NCBI RefSeq assembly: GCF_002858675.1
Contig: NZ_PJZF01000002.1
Coordinates: 310,001 to 374,000, forward strand
DNA length: 64,000 nt
DNA from: Chimaeribacter californicus
Lineage (GTDB): Bacteria; Pseudomonadota; Gammaproteobacteria; Enterobacterales; Enterobacteriaceae
Direction: 5' to 3'
A program made the position numbers and the translations under genes. The notes under the pieces are model-generated. The model was not told the origin of the DNA and did no database searches. It saw nothing but the letters and a program-made list of their open reading frames with translations. Within the stretch, counting starts at the first letter, position 1, and every line of letters starts with the position of its first letter. Below are positions 9,320-18,339 of this stretch, piece by piece.

Positions 9320-10252
9320 ATGGCAGGGAAATTAGCGTTACCTCCGTTACAAATGCTGGTGGTATTTGAGGCGGCCGCGCGTCACGGTAATTTTACCGCC
9401 GCCGGAAATGAATTAGGTTTGTCGCAACCGGCGGTGAGCCAGCGTATTCAGGGCCTGGAAAATTTACTCAACGGCCCGCTGTTTGAACGGCGTCACCGTG
9501 GGGTGCAACTCACCGAGTCCGGCAATGCGCTTTACCAGATTGTCCGCGCCAGCCTGACCGAGATCAGCGAGCAGATTGAACGCACCCGGCACCAGCGCAG
9601 CACCCTGCGCATCGACACCGATATGGGCTTTGCCAGCTACTGGTTACTGCCGCGGATGGACGCCATTCAGGCGCTGATCCCCGGCGTGGAGGTGCAGGTT
9701 TCCACCTCCCCCAATGACTACGATTTCCGCGACAGCCACGCCCACCTGGCGATCTATTTCGGCAATGGCAACTGGCCGGGAACCCAAGCGCAGAAGCTGT
9801 TCCCGGAGGATGTGGTTCCGGTCTGTAATCAGTCACTTATCCGCAAGATGAGCATCACGCCCACGCCCGGCGAGCTGTTGAACTTCCCGCTGCTGAAGCT
9901 GCCGGAGACGCGCCCGCAACGCTGGCTGAACTGGGAAGACTGGTTCCGTTTTCAGCGGGTGCCCGCCCACGCGCACGCCGGGTCACGCACTTTTAACGCC
10001 TACTCGCTGGTGATTCAGGCGGCGGTGGAGGGGCAAGGGATCGCGCTCGGCTGGCGGCCGCTGATCTCCTCATTGCTGGCGTCAAAACAGCTGGTGGTCT
10101 GTGGCCCGGAAGTCCGCACTGAACGGGGCTATTACCTGATTTCCGCCAGCGGTAAACCCGCCTCTGCACAGCAGGAGAAAGTTTCCCACTGGTTATTAAA
10201 TGAGGCCTGGAACTTTCATCATCAACCAGCCGCATTGCCGGATTATAAATAA
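9320..10252 (+). CDS. LysR-family regulator of choline-sulfate use
   Basis: 310 aa. N-terminal winged HTH (LQMLVVFEAAARHGNFTAAGNELGLSQPAVSQRIQGLE, residues ~11-48), then a GcvA-like effector domain. The 105-bp divergent gap with betC is the usual place for a LysR operator. This protein type is found with betC and cho genes in many proteobacteria, so it probably activates betC-choX and perhaps choV-choW. Effector (choline or choline sulfate) inferred. Confidence 0.85.
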   Translation: MAGKLALPPLQMLVVFEAAARHGNFTAAGNELGLSQPAVSQRIQGLENLLNGPLFERRHRGVQLTESGNALYQIVRASLTEISEQIERTRHQRSTLRIDTDMGFASYWLLPRMDAIQALIPGVEVQVSTSPNDYDFRDSHAHLAIYFGNGNWPGTQAQKLFPEDVVPVCNQSLIRKMSITPTPGELLNFPLLKLPETRPQRWLNWEDWFRFQRVPAHAHAGSRTFNAYSLVIQAAVEGQGIALGWRPLISSLLASKQLVVCGPEVRTERGYYLISASGKPASAQQEKVSHWLLNEAWNFHHQPAALPDYK

Positions 10253-10353
10253 GTAAATGCAAAATATGTCTATCTGCCTGCGTAAAATATTTACCTGACG
10301 CCGTTTATTTTAGGTTAGCGTGAGTGCGTTCCCCGATAATATGTGATGCTGCC

Positions 10354-11178
10354 ATGACGCAACCTATCATTGAATTACGCGACGTTGATAAAAATTATTC
10401 TCCCCCGCCGGGGAAGCGGTTATTTTCCCGGCCGGATACCACGCCTACGGCCAATGCGTTAAGCCAGATTAACCTGGAGATTTTCCCGGGTGAGATTTTT
10501 GTGATTGTCGGGCTTTCCGGCTCGGGTAAATCGACGCTGCTGCGCACCCTGAACTTCCTGATCGCCCCGACCCGCGGTGAAGTGCGCTTTCAGGGGAAGC
10601 CGCTCGGCACGCTGACCACCGCGGAGATGATCGCCCTGAGGCGGCAGCAGATCGGCATGGTGTTCCAGTCTTTCGCGCTGTTTGAAGAGCGCACGGTGCT
10701 GGATAACGTCGCGTTCGGGCTGGAGGTGGCCGGGGTGGCCCGGGAGGCGCGGCACCAGCGGGCGCACGCGATGCTGGAGAAGGTCGGGCTGGCGCAGGTG
10801 GCCGCGCACTATCCGCACCAGCTTTCCGGCGGGATGCAGCAACGGGTCGGCCTGGCGCGGGCGCTGGTGGTGAACCCGGCGGTGCTGTTGATGGATGAGG
10901 CCTTTTCGGCGCTCGACCCGATCATCCGCCGTGAGATGCAGTCACTGCTGCTGGCGTTGCAGGAGGAGCAGCAACGCACGGTGGTGTTCGTCACCCATGA
11001 TATGGAAGAGGCGCTGCGGCTCGGCACGCGCATCGCGATTATGCAAGAGGGGCGGCTGGTGCAGGTCGGTTCCCCGGAGCACATCATCAACACGCCCGCC
11101 TCACCCTATGTGCGGCACTTTTTCTCCGGCGTGGACACCGCCCGCTGGCAGTGGGCGGAGAGCTATGGCCATGTCTGA
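10354..11178 (+). CDS. choV: Choline ABC transporter, ATP-binding protein ChoV
   Basis: 274 aa from the ATG at 10354 (MTQPIIELRDVDKNY); a GTG 30 bp upstream would add ten residues without family support. Walker A GLSGSGKST at about 53-61, signature LSGGMQQRVGLARAL, Walker B VLLMDEAFSALDP. The Q-loop sequence and GMQQR signature fit glycine-betaine/choline transporters (ProV/OpuAA). No C-terminal CBS domains are present, as in ChoV and unlike ProV. Co-directional with the LysR gene and choW. Confidence 0.9.
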   Translation: MTQPIIELRDVDKNYSPPPGKRLFSRPDTTPTANALSQINLEIFPGEIFVIVGLSGSGKSTLLRTLNFLIAPTRGEVRFQGKPLGTLTTAEMIALRRQQIGMVFQSFALFEERTVLDNVAFGLEVAGVAREARHQRAHAMLEKVGLAQVAAHYPHQLSGGMQQRVGLARALVVNPAVLLMDEAFSALDPIIRREMQSLLLALQEEQQRTVVFVTHDMEEALRLGTRIAIMQEGRLVQVGSPEHIINTPASPYVRHFFSGVDTARWQWAESYGHV

Positions 11179-11190
11179 ACAGGTAACGGT

Positions 11191-12027
11191 ATGTCACATC
11201 CTTTAGATTTCAGCCGCCAGATCGACAGCGGCATTCATGCGCTGCTGGTGCATGCCGGTGGTTTTTTTGACGGGCTTTCCGCAGGCATTGATGCTTTTTC
11301 CGGCGGGCTGGAGACGCTGCTCGGCTGGCTGACCCCATGGGGGCTGGTGGCGCTGGCGGTCGGCATTGGTGCCTGGCGCATCGGTAAAGGGTTTGCGCTG
11401 TTTGCCCTGCTGGCGACGCTTTACATCGTTTATAGCGGCTACAGCGAACACGCCTCGATCACGCTGGCGCTGACGCTCTCTTCGACCTTTTTCAGCCTGG
11501 TGCTCGGCATTCCGCTCGGCATCTGGAGCGCGCGCCGGGCCACGGTGGGCAGCGTGGTGCGCACGTTGATGGATTTTATGCAGACCATGCCCGCGTTTGT
11601 TTACCTGATCCCCGCCACCATTCTGTTCGGCCTCGGCCGCCCGCCGGGGATTTTCGCTACCATCCTGTTTTCGATGCCGCCGGTGGTGCGCCTGACCGAT
11701 CTCGGCATCCGCCAGGTGAACGCCGCACGGATTGAGGCGGGCCTCGCCTTCGGCTGTACGCCGCGCCAGCTGTTGTGGAAAGTGCAGCTGCCCGCCGCGC
11801 AGCCCGCGATTATGGCCGGGGTGAACCAGACCATTATGATGGCGATGTCGATGGTGATTATCGCCTCGATGGTGGGTGCCGGTGGGCTGGGCAATGACAT
11901 TCTCAGCAGCATCCAGCAGCTTGATATCGGGCTGGGGCTACAGAGCGGCATTGTGGTGGTGCTGATGGCGATCCTGCTTGATCGGCTGTCCGCAAGTTTT
12001 GCGCGGCGCAGCAGCGAAGGCGCATAA
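11191..12027 (+). CDS. choW: Choline ABC transporter, permease ChoW
   Basis: 278 aa with about seven hydrophobic segments and the ProW-type EAA loop (IRQVNAARIEAGLAFGCTPRQLLWKVQLPAAQPAIMAGVNQTIMMAMSM). It forms the membrane channel for choline import with ChoV and ChoX. It begins 12 bp after the choV stop. The binding protein is encoded on the opposite strand 3.5 kb away. Confidence 0.9.
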   Translation: MSHPLDFSRQIDSGIHALLVHAGGFFDGLSAGIDAFSGGLETLLGWLTPWGLVALAVGIGAWRIGKGFALFALLATLYIVYSGYSEHASITLALTLSSTFFSLVLGIPLGIWSARRATVGSVVRTLMDFMQTMPAFVYLIPATILFGLGRPPGIFATILFSMPPVVRLTDLGIRQVNAARIEAGLAFGCTPRQLLWKVQLPAAQPAIMAGVNQTIMMAMSMVIIASMVGAGGLGNDILSSIQQLDIGLGLQSGIVVVLMAILLDRLSASFARRSSEGA

Positions 12028-12075
12028 GATCTTCTATTCTCGGTAGACCCGACCCATGCCTGCCCCGGAGAACCG

Positions 12076-12648
12076 ATGCGCAACGCTTTTTCCTGGATTA
12101 ACGAACCGCAACAGTGGCACTACCAGAACGATAAATTAACGGTGGTCACGGATGACCATACCGATTTCTGGCGCAAAACCTGGTACGGCTTCGAACGCTT
12201 TTCCGGGCATATTTACGCAACAGATGCGGCCGACGATTTCACCTTTCAGGTGAAAGTGTGTGCCGACTTCAACACGCTCTACGATCAAGCCGGGATTATG
12301 CTGATGGCCGACGAGCATCACTGGCTAAAAGCGGGCATTGAGTACAATGACGGCGCGCCCGCTATCGGCAGCGTGCTGACGCTCGGCCACTCCGACTGGG
12401 CGACCGGCATTTTCCCCGGCGACCCGCGCACCTTCTGGCTCCGCCTGAGCCGCAAAGGCGACGGCCTGCGGTTACAGTACTCCACCGACGGCCGGCACTG
12501 GCCGCTGTTGCGCTTAAGCTATTTCCCGGCAGTATCTGTAAAAGTGGGTGTGATGTGCTGCACGCCAGAACGCCGCGGATTAGAGGTCGAATTCTTAGAT
12601 ATGGCACTCACCCCGCCGCTGGATAAAGCGCTGCATGATTTAAGCTGA
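12076..12648 (+). CDS. DUF1349 domain protein (concanavalin-like fold)
   Basis: 190 aa with no signal peptide. The sequence (FSWINEPQQWHY, TDFWRKTWYGF, LYDQAGIMLMADEHHWLKAGIEYND, WLRLSRKGDGLRLQYSTDG) is that of DUF1349 proteins, which resemble B. subtilis YesU and have a jelly-roll lectin-like fold. Function unknown. It starts 48 bp after choW and ends at a strong terminator, so it may be the last gene of the choVW transcript. A link to choline metabolism is unproven. Confidence 0.85.
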   Translation: MRNAFSWINEPQQWHYQNDKLTVVTDDHTDFWRKTWYGFERFSGHIYATDAADDFTFQVKVCADFNTLYDQAGIMLMADEHHWLKAGIEYNDGAPAIGSVLTLGHSDWATGIFPGDPRTFWLRLSRKGDGLRLQYSTDGRHWPLLRLSYFPAVSVKVGVMCCTPERRGLEVEFLDMALTPPLDKALHDLS

Positions 12649-12651
12649 AAT

Positions 12652-12686
12652 AATAAGGCACGCGTTTATTGCGTGCCTTATTATAT
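12652..12686 (+). terminator. Rho-independent terminator
   Basis: AATAAGGCACGC pairs perfectly with GCGTGCCTTATT over a 7-nt loop, followed by ATATTT. Ends the choVW/DUF1349 transcript. Confidence 0.85.
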
Positions 12687-12792
12687 TTAAAACCCTCAGA
12701 CTTCTTTTATTTACCCCAATAAAAAAGGAATACATGTCGCATTATTTCGCCGATGATTTTCATTTATTTTCATCTGGCTTTTCATCACGTAA

Positions 12793-12808
12793 CTGGCTAT
12801 TTTTACAG
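12793..12808. promoter_or_regulatory. Possible LexA (SOS) box upstream of symE
   Basis: CTGGCTATTTTTACAG matches the CTG-N10-CAG core with an A/T-rich centre and lies 76 bp before symE. E. coli symE is a LexA target, so the position is sensible, but the first spacer bases deviate from consensus. Confidence 0.5.
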
Positions 12809-12883
12809 GGTAATTAAGCGCGGCAAAGATGTGGTGCAACACACCTTTACCGCTGACCACAATAACTAATCGAGGTAGTCAAA

Positions 12884-13243
12884 ATGGCTGCACAGGATTG
12901 TATTGCAGAAAATTCAGTAACAGAAGCCACCCAGGAGACTATTCGCCGTTTAAAAGTCAGTTATGCGAGCCGTTATCCAGATTACACCCGAATTCCGGCG
13001 GTAATTATGAAAGGCAAGTGGCTGGCAGCGGCAGGGTTTGATACCGGCACAGAGGTGGATGTGCGGGTGATGAAGGGGTGCATTGTGCTGATGGCGAAAG
13101 AAGTGCCGGAGGAGAAACCGCAGGACGAAGCGGAACCGGAACTGATGCAGGCACTGCGCCGGGTGGGGAAACTTTCGAAGCGGAAACAGAAGCAGGTGTG
13201 GGCGTTTATTGATGGTGTCTCCGGAAGTTGCAGGCGGGGGTAA
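12884..13243 (+). CDS. symE: SymE-like toxin (type I toxin-antitoxin)
   Basis: 119 aa. The central part (RLKVSYASRYPDYTRIPAVIMKGKWLAAAGFDTGTEVDVRVMKGCIVLMAK, residues ~23-75) is the SymE domain, an AbrB-like fold that evolved into an RNA-cleaving or nucleoid-condensing toxin in E. coli. The tail is acidic then basic and is variable in the family. E. coli symE is repressed by LexA and by the antisense RNA SymR, encoded opposite its 5' end; an antisense transcript here is plausible but cannot be read from sequence alone. A possible SOS box lies upstream. The gene marks the left border of the Dnd island. Confidence 0.85.
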   Translation: MAAQDCIAENSVTEATQETIRRLKVSYASRYPDYTRIPAVIMKGKWLAAAGFDTGTEVDVRVMKGCIVLMAKEVPEEKPQDEAEPELMQALRRVGKLSKRKQKQVWAFIDGVSGSCRRG

Positions 13244-13581
13244 ACAGGTGTTGAGGTGGGGGGGTGTCCCGGCCGAAGGCCGGGATGGTTGGTGATGTTG
13301 AGATCTTATAAAAGCAAACTAGTGAGGCTAAATCACACATAAGCATCGTAGTGCTAATGGTTAAGATGCTCCGATCTTTCCACAGTAGGTTCACCCCCGC
13401 TACCAGATGAAGGACTGAATGATCGGCGTTGGAAAGCTAGCTACTTTTGGAGTTCTATACGTCAGAAGACCTGGAAGTGGCTCTGACGTTGCACCTAAAG
13501 CAAACATCTATTATTAATCTACCCAGATTATTGCCCCATAGTTAGACTTCTCACGTAATAAATCCCTCATCCGCTTCAAAA
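13244..13581. other. Noncoding gap between symE and the dnd operon; candidate island border
   Basis: No convincing gene. At 13268-13284 a hairpin CCCGGCC-GAA-GGCCGGG lacks a T tract. Its bases 13272-13283 (GCCGAAGGCCGG) are identical to 12 bp at the 3' end of leuX (29015-29026) in the same orientation, so this could be an attachment-site remnant or simply a shared hairpin. Base composition turns AT-rich from about 13290, consistent with an island boundary here. Confidence 0.4.
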
Positions 13582-13599
13582 TACGTAATAAATCACGTA
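13582..13599. promoter_or_regulatory. Candidate DndB operator TACG-N10-CGTA
   Basis: TACGTAATAAATCACGTA is a TACG-N10-CGTA inverted repeat ending 27 bp before dndB. From memory, this motif was reported as the binding site of DptB, the DndB autoregulator of Salmonella Cerro 87. A partial upstream copy shares a 12-bp direct repeat (ACGTAATAAATC at 13553-13564 and 13583-13594, 30 bp apart). Confidence 0.6.
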
Positions 13600-13626
13600 C
13601 CCTATGTTATTCACACAAAGCGAAAC

Positions 13627-14718
13627 ATGTATATGGCCTACTTTGACACTGACTATTGCTACTCCTTCCCTGCTGTTCGAGGCATGCAGGCGGGGCGTCC
13701 CTTCTACATTGCAACTTGTCCGATGCGCATCATTCCTAAGATTTTTAGCTTTGATGAGAATGAAGTTCCGCCCGAACTCCGGGCGCAACGTATACTTAAC
13801 AAGTCAAGAATTCCAGAAATGGTGCGCTATCTTCTTGAAAATCCTAACGACTATGTCTTCTCTGCATTAACAGCTTCTATAGCTATTGATGTCCAATTTG
13901 ATGAATTTTCGGGCTCGAATAACCTTGGTACGTTACGTGTTCCAATGGAAGCGCAGATTCTCATTAATGATGGGCAACATAGACGAAAAGCAATCGAAGA
14001 TGCACTTGAAGAGCGCCCAGAGTTGGGACAGGACAACATCCCTGTCCTGTTTTTCGTGGATGAGGGCTTAAAACGTAGCCAGCAGATGTTTGCCGACTTA
14101 AACAAGTATGCCATTCGCCCTAGCCCATCGCTGTCAGCGTTGTATGATCATCGAGATATCAGCTCTAGCCTGGCACGCTGTTTAGCCATGTCTGTTGAAC
14201 CGTTTATTGGGCTCACTGAGCTAGAGAAATCCAGCATTAGTGCGCGCTCTAACAAGTTATTTACGCTTAGCAGTATCAAACAGGCAACACGCGCCTTGTT
14301 GGGTAAAGATCCCAAAGAAGATAATTTCGAAGAGAATACACACATTGCTACGCTCTACTGGCGAGCGATTTTCTATATTATGCCGGATTGGCAACTCGCT
14401 GCCAAAAAAGAAGTTTCTGCTGCACAACTACGTCAGGAGTATGTTCATGCTCATGGTATAGGCCTTCAGGCTCTCGGTCTTTTAGGGAGAGCTTTACTGA
14501 TAGAACACCCTGAAGATTGGCAGCAAAAAATTGCTGAGCTTAAAAGCTTTGACTGGCGTAAAAGTAACCCCGAATTAATTAAACGGGCCATGCAGCATGG
14601 CAAATTAAGCAAAACCAGTACCGCTATCCAGCTAACCTGCAACGCACTGAAAATTGCACTTTCCCTTCCTCTTTCTCCTGAAGAGCAAGAGCTTGAAAAT
14701 CAAATGGTTGTATTATGA
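13627..14718 (+). CDS. dndB: DNA phosphorothioation regulator DndB (DGQHR protein)
   Basis: 363 aa. The hallmark DGQHRR motif is at residues 115-120, within the LINDGQHRRKAIEDALEE segment. DndB is not needed for sulfur incorporation; in studied strains it represses the dnd operon and influences which sites are modified. The start at 13627 follows a weak AAAGCGA; an in-frame ATG two codons later (13633) is possible. The stop overlaps the dndC start (ATGA). A candidate operator lies immediately upstream. Confidence 0.93.
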   Translation: MYMAYFDTDYCYSFPAVRGMQAGRPFYIATCPMRIIPKIFSFDENEVPPELRAQRILNKSRIPEMVRYLLENPNDYVFSALTASIAIDVQFDEFSGSNNLGTLRVPMEAQILINDGQHRRKAIEDALEERPELGQDNIPVLFFVDEGLKRSQQMFADLNKYAIRPSPSLSALYDHRDISSSLARCLAMSVEPFIGLTELEKSSISARSNKLFTLSSIKQATRALLGKDPKEDNFEENTHIATLYWRAIFYIMPDWQLAAKKEVSAAQLRQEYVHAHGIGLQALGLLGRALLIEHPEDWQQKIAELKSFDWRKSNPELIKRAMQHGKLSKTSTAIQLTCNALKIALSLPLSPEEQELENQMVVL

Positions 14719-16352
14719 GCGAACTTATTCAAGCCTATGATTTGGCCGAATACGAAGATTTTATTAATAAAGAGAACTTTGCTGGACGTCCATTAGCAGA
14801 GTATGTCTCTGAAGTTCAGCGCATCTACTGTACAGATAACCGCCCATGGGTGATTGGCTATAGCGGCGGTAAAGACTCCTCCGCGGTTGTAACATTGGTA
14901 TATTTGGCATTGTTAGGGCTTCCGCCAGAAATGCGTACCAAAGATGTGTTTGTCGTCTCATCCGATACGCTGGTAGAAACACCTGTGGTAGTCGATTTGA
15001 TCAAAAAAACCATGTTGCAAATTGAAGCAGGTGCAAAACGTAACAAGCTGCCCATGACTCAACATGCGGTGACACCAAAAACTCACGAAACATTCTGGGT
15101 AAATCTATTAGGTAAAGGTTATCCAGCGCCGACCCGTAGCTTCCGTTGGTGTACGGAACGCATGAAGATCAATCCAGTCAGCGATTTTATCAAAGATAAA
15201 GTTAGTCAATTCGATGAAGTTATTGTGGTGCTTGGTTCGCGCAGCAGTGAAAGCGCAACACGCGCGCAAGTTATAGCTAAGCATAAAATTGATGGTTCTC
15301 GGCTTGCACGTCATACCACGTTGCCGAACGCTTTTATCTACACTCCAATTGATACCTGGGATGTAGAAGATGTATGGAAACTACTGCGAGGTGCATTCCG
15401 GTATGCTCAGGATAATGAGTTTGAAGAGTGGGAAAGTCCATGGGGAGGAAATAATCGCCCCCTTTGGACACTATATATGGACTCTTCAGCACAAGGTGAA
15501 TGCCCATTAGTGATCGATGATAGTACGCCTTCATGCGGCAGCTCACGCTTTGGCTGCTGGACTTGTACTGTTGTCACAAAAGATAAAGCAATGGAAAGTC
15601 TCATCCAAAATGGTGAAGACTGGATGTCTCCATTACTCAAATATCGCGATTTACTTGCATTCACAACTGATCCTGTCAATAAAGATACCTTTCGAAATTA
15701 CAAGCGCCGCAGCGGTAAGGTAAGTTACCAATATGCCAAAGAAGGTGAGGAGATCAATGCAGAACGTAAGCATGTCCCCGGCCCTTACTGGTTAAAATAC
15801 CGTCAACAATGGCTAAAACAGTTATTGGAAATAGAGCGCGATTTAAATGCACAAGGCCATACTATTTCTTTGATTTCAGAGCCAGAATTGCATGCTATTC
15901 GTCAAGAGTGGTTAAAAGATCCTAATGAGCCCGATTGGTATGATTCTTTGCCTGATATCTATCGTGAAGTCTACCAAAAAGATTTAGATTGGGTAGTCGA
16001 CGATCAATCACGATTTGATGCTAGTGATGCAGATCTATTAGTACAGATTTCACAAGGTTTTGACGTCGAACCAGAGATGGTAATGAAGTTAATCGAACTT
16101 GAAATATCAATGGAAGGGCTAAGTCGCCGCCAGGGAATTTTTGACAAACTCGGCAGCATTCTTAAACAGGACTGGGGCAGTTTGGAAGAAATAAAGCAAC
16201 AACAAATTATGCTACAAAAACGTAGTGATCGAGATATTTATCAAGAAGAAGTGACAAAGCTAGAAAGCGAAATTCAGATTTTGCAGCGCAGAATTTCTGA
16301 GGCTACTAATTTATCAGTTTTGACTACTGAGGGTAATGAACATGCTGATTAA
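14715..16352 (+). CDS. dndC: DNA phosphorothioation sulfurtransferase DndC
   Basis: 545 aa. N-terminal ATP-pyrophosphatase domain with the PP-loop S50-G-G-K-D-S-S, related to PAPS reductase. Cysteines likely to hold the 4Fe-4S cluster are C146 (RWCTERM), C274, C281 and C284 (CGSSRFGCWTC). DndC activates the DNA phosphate and receives sulfur from a cysteine desulfurase. The C-terminal 100 residues are a predicted coiled coil (EEIKQQQIMLQKRSDRDIYQEEVTKLESEI). It overlaps dndB by 4 bp and dndD by 17 bp. Confidence 0.96.
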   Translation: MSELIQAYDLAEYEDFINKENFAGRPLAEYVSEVQRIYCTDNRPWVIGYSGGKDSSAVVTLVYLALLGLPPEMRTKDVFVVSSDTLVETPVVVDLIKKTMLQIEAGAKRNKLPMTQHAVTPKTHETFWVNLLGKGYPAPTRSFRWCTERMKINPVSDFIKDKVSQFDEVIVVLGSRSSESATRAQVIAKHKIDGSRLARHTTLPNAFIYTPIDTWDVEDVWKLLRGAFRYAQDNEFEEWESPWGGNNRPLWTLYMDSSAQGECPLVIDDSTPSCGSSRFGCWTCTVVTKDKAMESLIQNGEDWMSPLLKYRDLLAFTTDPVNKDTFRNYKRRSGKVSYQYAKEGEEINAERKHVPGPYWLKYRQQWLKQLLEIERDLNAQGHTISLISEPELHAIRQEWLKDPNEPDWYDSLPDIYREVYQKDLDWVVDDQSRFDASDADLLVQISQGFDVEPEMVMKLIELEISMEGLSRRQGIFDKLGSILKQDWGSLEEIKQQQIMLQKRSDRDIYQEEVTKLESEIQILQRRISEATNLSVLTTEGNEHAD

Positions 16353-18339
16353 ACAACTGGTATTGCGCAATTTCCGGGTGTTTAATGGCACGCATATTAT
16401 CGATCTCGCACCCAAAACACGTTGTGATAATAATCCACGCCCTATAGTGTTATTCGGTGGTTTAAATGGCGCAGGGAAAACGTCTATTTTATCAGCTATA
16501 CGATTAGCATTATATGGCAGACTAGCTTTTGGACTCGCTACTCAACAACAAGAGTATATTGAGCAACTCAGTACACTCATTCATCATGGTAATCATGCTA
16601 CTGAACGCCCAGAAGAGGCTGCCGTAGAGCTCACCTTTACTTACAATAAAGGAGGGCAAGAATCTGAATTCACAGTAACCCGTACTTGGAAAAATGGTAA
16701 GAAAGACCGCCTTTCATTGCAACAAGATGGCCAGCCTCTTAATGAATTAGACTATGAGCAATGCCAGGGTTTTCTTAATGAACTAATCCCACATGGCATA
16801 GCTGATCTATTCTTTTTTGATGGTGAAAAAATCGCGGAATTGGCTGAAGATGAATCAGGTAACATATTGCGGACTGCGGTGCGCCGTTTATTGGGCCTGG
16901 ATCTCATCTCCAAATTACGTAACGACTTAATGATTTTTGTTAAGCGCCAACAATCTAGCCAATTGGTAGGCTCTCAACAGCAGCAACTTGCAGAACTCGA
17001 AACCCAAATTAAGCAGTTAACTTATAAAACTGAAGAGCTTCTGGAAAACGCTGATTTTACGAAAACGAGAATTGATTTTCTATCTAAAGATATTATCCGC
17101 TATGAAGGGTTATTAAATGCACAGGGTGGAGCTTTTGCTCAGACTAAGGCGCAGGAGAAGCAAAAAGTCGATACCTTGTTAAGAGATAAAGAGAATTTAG
17201 AAAAAGCATTACGTCAAGAGTGCGATGGGACACTACCCTATGCTCTCGCTCCTAATATCTTGTCCCAGTTGCTGGAAAGGATTGCTAACGAAGCACAAAT
17301 TAAGCAAGCGAATAGTTTTGAGAAAGAATTAAACCAGTTTTTAACTCTACTTAGAAACGATATTGCATTGCGATCCAGCACCACAAGTAAAATCGCTACA
17401 GAAGCCATTACTGATAATCTAAAAGAGTATATGGCAACTAAACCTCAAGGCGATTTGCTTTTTGATATTTCTGAACGTGAAGCGGGTATGCTTCAACAAG
17501 CCATTGAGCAGGAAAGTAAAAAAGCGTGGCAACGTTTTGATCTTTATAGGAATCAGCTCGCTGATGTAGAAAAACAGTTAGAACAGGCTGCCGCAAATAT
17601 TGCTCGTGCCCCAGAAGATGAACAGCTTCTCGATATTTTTGAAAAGTTGCGGGAGCTTGACCGGCAGCGGGAGGCATTGCGCCAGAAATATAGTTCATTA
17701 TTAGAAGATGCTAAGCGTACAAAACAGCAGCAACTTGATTGCGTCCGTCAAGTGCAAAAAGTACATGATGCAGTACGTAATCAGCATGGCTTTAGCAGCG
17801 CCTTTAAAAATGCTCAGGAAACGATAAACCTGCTTGATCGTTATAGTGAAGTATTGACCCAGGCACGAGTAAAAACACTCTCTACAAATTTTGAAGTAGC
17901 TTATCGAAAGTTAGCACGTAAAGAGGATCTACAACTTAATGCGCATATTAACCCCGAGACGTTCGATGTAGAGCTGGTTAATGAAAAAGGAGCAGTCATT
18001 AACCGTAAGTTACTTTCTGCGGGTGAAAAGCAAATTTATGCTATAGCCATTCTTGAAGCGCTTGCAAAAACGTCGGGCCGAGATCTGCCTGTGATTATTG
18101 ATACTCCGTTAGGGCGTTTAGATTCTCAGCATCGTGATAAGTTGATCAACCACTATTTCCCATTTGCTAGCCATCAGGTTGTCTTACTGTCCACCGATAC
18201 AGAAGTCGATGAGCGTTACTTTGTCGATCAGTTGAGAGATGATATTTCTCATGCCTATGAGATCGTATTTAATGCTAATACTAAATCATCTACGCTTAAG
18301 CCAGGGTATTTTTGGGAATTAACTAAGGAGGCCATCTAA
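16336..18339 (+). CDS. dndD: DNA phosphorothioation ATPase DndD
   Basis: 667 aa SMC/RecN-like ATPase. Walker A GLNGAGKT at residues 42-49, a long central coiled-coil part, the ABC-type signature S561-A-G-E-K and Walker B VIIDTPLGRLD starting at 586. It is thought to nick or open DNA so that DndC can reach the backbone. The start lies inside dndC and the stop shares one base with the dndE start (TAATG), so the four genes are translationally coupled. Confidence 0.95.
   Translation: MNMLIKQLVLRNFRVFNGTHIIDLAPKTRCDNNPRPIVLFGGLNGAGKTSILSAIRLALYGRLAFGLATQQQEYIEQLSTLIHHGNHATERPEEAAVELTFTYNKGGQESEFTVTRTWKNGKKDRLSLQQDGQPLNELDYEQCQGFLNELIPHGIADLFFFDGEKIAELAEDESGNILRTAVRRLLGLDLISKLRNDLMIFVKRQQSSQLVGSQQQQLAELETQIKQLTYKTEELLENADFTKTRIDFLSKDIIRYEGLLNAQGGAFAQTKAQEKQKVDTLLRDKENLEKALRQECDGTLPYALAPNILSQLLERIANEAQIKQANSFEKELNQFLTLLRNDIALRSSTTSKIATEAITDNLKEYMATKPQGDLLFDISEREAGMLQQAIEQESKKAWQRFDLYRNQLADVEKQLEQAAANIARAPEDEQLLDIFEKLRELDRQREALRQKYSSLLEDAKRTKQQQLDCVRQVQKVHDAVRNQHGFSSAFKNAQETINLLDRYSEVLTQARVKTLSTNFEVAYRKLARKEDLQLNAHINPETFDVELVNEKGAVINRKLLSAGEKQIYAIAILEALAKTSGRDLPVIIDTPLGRLDSQHRDKLINHYFPFASHQVVLLSTDTEVDERYFVDQLRDDISHAYEIVFNANTKSSTLKPGYFWELTKEAI

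Noticed and set aside
12829-13041. 70-codon frame overlapping the symE start
   Set aside because: Different frame of symE with no ribosome site; a shadow.
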